Source: Microcella flavibacter (GTDB taxonomy: Bacteria > Actinomycetota > Actinomycetes > Actinomycetales > Microbacteriaceae). Taken from it: a DNA stretch of 64,000 nucleotides. Where the stretch lies: positions 558,001 through 622,000 of the forward strand of contig NZ_CP051299.1 of assembly GCF_012530535.1 (NCBI RefSeq), given 5' to 3'. The notes beneath the pieces were generated by a model. The model was not told the DNA's origin. It made no database searches and saw only the letters and a list, made by a program, of their open reading frames with translations. This document shows positions 63,112 to 64,000 of this stretch, piece by piece; the first letter of the stretch is position 1, and each line of letters starts with the position of its first letter. The position numbers were made by a program, and so were the translations under genes.

Positions 63112-63214
63112 GAACACGAAACCGCCTCCGCCGGATCAGCGCCGGCGAGAGCGGGTCGGATCCGCACGCAGAACGCCGAGACACGTCATAGCCCCGCCCG
63201 CCATACTCGAGCCC

Positions 63215-64000
63215 ATGGGCATCCTCGATCGCTGGCTCCGGCCGGCCCCCGAGCTGCACGTCGCCGGCGACACGGCCGATCCCGAGCGCGCCGGCGAGGG
63301 CGTGCCCGTCACGCCGCCCGACGCGCCGGGCCCCGTCGTCGTCATGATCCACGGCATCGCGAGCTCGTCGGTCACGTTCCAGAACCTCGTGCCGCTGCTC
63401 TCGCCCACGCACCGCTGCATCACGATCGACCTCCTCGGCTTCGGCCGATCGCCGGCTCCCGCCGACGCCACGTACACCCTCGAGGAGCACACCGCGGCGG
63501 TCGAGGCCGCCATCCGCGCCCTGCGCCTGCGCGAGCCCTTCGTGCTCGTCGGGCACTCGCTCGGCAGCCTCATCGCCACCCGCTACGCCGCCACCCACCG
63601 GCGCGAGCTCGAGCGCCTCGTGCTCATCAGCCCGCCCCTCTACCTGCCGCCGAGCGTCATCGGGGATCAGCGCGACCGCGCCTCGATGGGCCTCTACTTC
63701 TCGCTCTACGAGTTCATGCGCGCCAACCGGCAGTTCACGACCGCGACCGCGGCGGCGCTCGCGCGCATCGCTCCCATCAAGAACGTGCTCGAGGTGACCG
63801 AGCGCAACTGGCAGGCCTTCGTGCTCTCGCTGCAGAACGCCATCGAGACGCAGACCACCATCGCCGACCTCGCGTCCGTGCCCGTCGCCGTCGACGTCGT
63901 CTACGGAACCCTCGACCCCTTCCTCGCGCCCGGGGGCCTCAAGATCGCCGAGCAGCTGCGGCACGTCACCACCACCCGGGTGAACGGCGTCGACCACATC
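63215..64000 (+). CDS. alpha/beta hydrolase, 3' end outside the window
   Basis: 262 codons are seen, ending in VNGVDHI at the base of the catalytic His, so only a short C-terminal part is missing. HGIASSSVTFQNLVPLL is the oxyanion region, LVGHSLGSLIATRYA carries the nucleophile, YGTLDPFLAPGG the acid. No signal peptide. The ATG at 63215 was chosen as the first with full family alignment. It resembles esterases and C-C hydrolases of the epoxide hydrolase-like class; the substrate is unknown. Confidence 0.85.
   Translation, partial: MGILDRWLRPAPELHVAGDTADPERAGEGVPVTPPDAPGPVVVMIHGIASSSVTFQNLVPLLSPTHRCITIDLLGFGRSPAPADATYTLEEHTAAVEAAIRALRLREPFVLVGHSLGSLIATRYAATHRRELERLVLISPPLYLPPSVIGDQRDRASMGLYFSLYEFMRANRQFTTATAAALARIAPIKNVLEVTERNWQAFVLSLQNAIETQTTIADLASVPVAVDVVYGTLDPFLAPGGLKIAEQLRHVTTTRVNGVDHI

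Larger units (their letters stand above)
62680..63214. other. 535-base gap with a terminator, hairpins and one palindrome
   Basis: No gene can be supported here. A frame from 62678 to 62875 (65 codons) overlaps the DUF4349 start on the other strand and resembles nothing, but the strong hairpin at 62891 lies only 15 bases after its stop, so some transcript (small protein or small RNA) may end there. A GCCGGC-TTT-GCCGGC hairpin sits near 62970-62985 and a larger palindrome at 63045-63111. Confidence 0.4.

Overview
The window is about 73% GC and reads as a chromosomal piece of a high-GC actinobacterium, most likely a member of the Microbacteriaceae. The basis is codon use, an SCO4848-type small membrane protein, class F sortase with a CHRD protein, SufS/SufU, an FMN/deazaflavin-type oxidoreductase, and many genes with a TANNNT box only 6-8 bases before the start codon, as expected for leaderless mRNAs. 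Assignment to family rests on gene content seen by eye, not on a search.

Layout. 1-2.6 kb is a horizontally acquired patch with plainer codon use: the end of a NucA/NucB-type nuclease (toxin-like), an SMI1/KNR4-type immunity protein and a serine recombinase. 2.7-9.7 kb holds a compact homopoly(amino acid) cluster: a phosphopantetheinyl transferase, a short M1 metallopeptidase, a Pls/PosA-type non-ribosomal peptide synthetase with a lysine-like specificity code, and a lysine-rich Rho_N/SAP-like protein. 9.8-15.5 kb has an AarF/UbiB kinase, a PadR regulator with a histidine-rich insert, a cupin, a frameshifted PmoA-like (DUF6807) gene, a PDZ protein and a ThuA-like protein. 15.5-17 kb pairs a CHRD surface protein with a class F sortase. 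17-23.3 kb has an Lrp regulator/leucine dehydrogenase divergon, ArfB, and a TetR-controlled agmatine deiminase/amidase operon with a clear palindromic operator. 23-32 kb is mostly metabolic and signalling singletons and a two-component system.

32-44 kb contains a large helicase-like protein whose Walker A lysine and Walker B glutamate are lost, MscL, an FmdB zinc ribbon, 5-formyl-THF cyclo-ligase, GalU, tRNA-Ala(CGC) with a strong terminator, and assorted enzymes. 45-52.4 kb is a sulfur block: a MetNIQ-type importer divergent from an FMN monooxygenase/acyl-CoA dehydrogenase-like pair, followed by SufS-SufU. 52.5-53.7 kb has tandem palindromic repeats, a deazaflavin-dependent oxidoreductase and an SOS-box-preceded DUF6504-like gene. 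53.8-61.5 kb is a mannitol PTS locus (MtlR-type activator, an EIIB-like protein, HPr, EI, EIICB, EIIA, MtlD) in which mtlD carries a frameshifting deletion. The window ends with a DUF4349 lipoprotein, a 535-base gap with a terminator and a palindrome, and the start of an alpha/beta hydrolase.

No CRISPR array, rRNA or prophage is visible. Two genes (DUF6807 and mtlD) are broken by frameshifts that could be genuine or assembly errors. A family of large intergenic palindromes with AGGA/TCCT borders and a GGCGTGTCG core recurs mainly between convergent genes.
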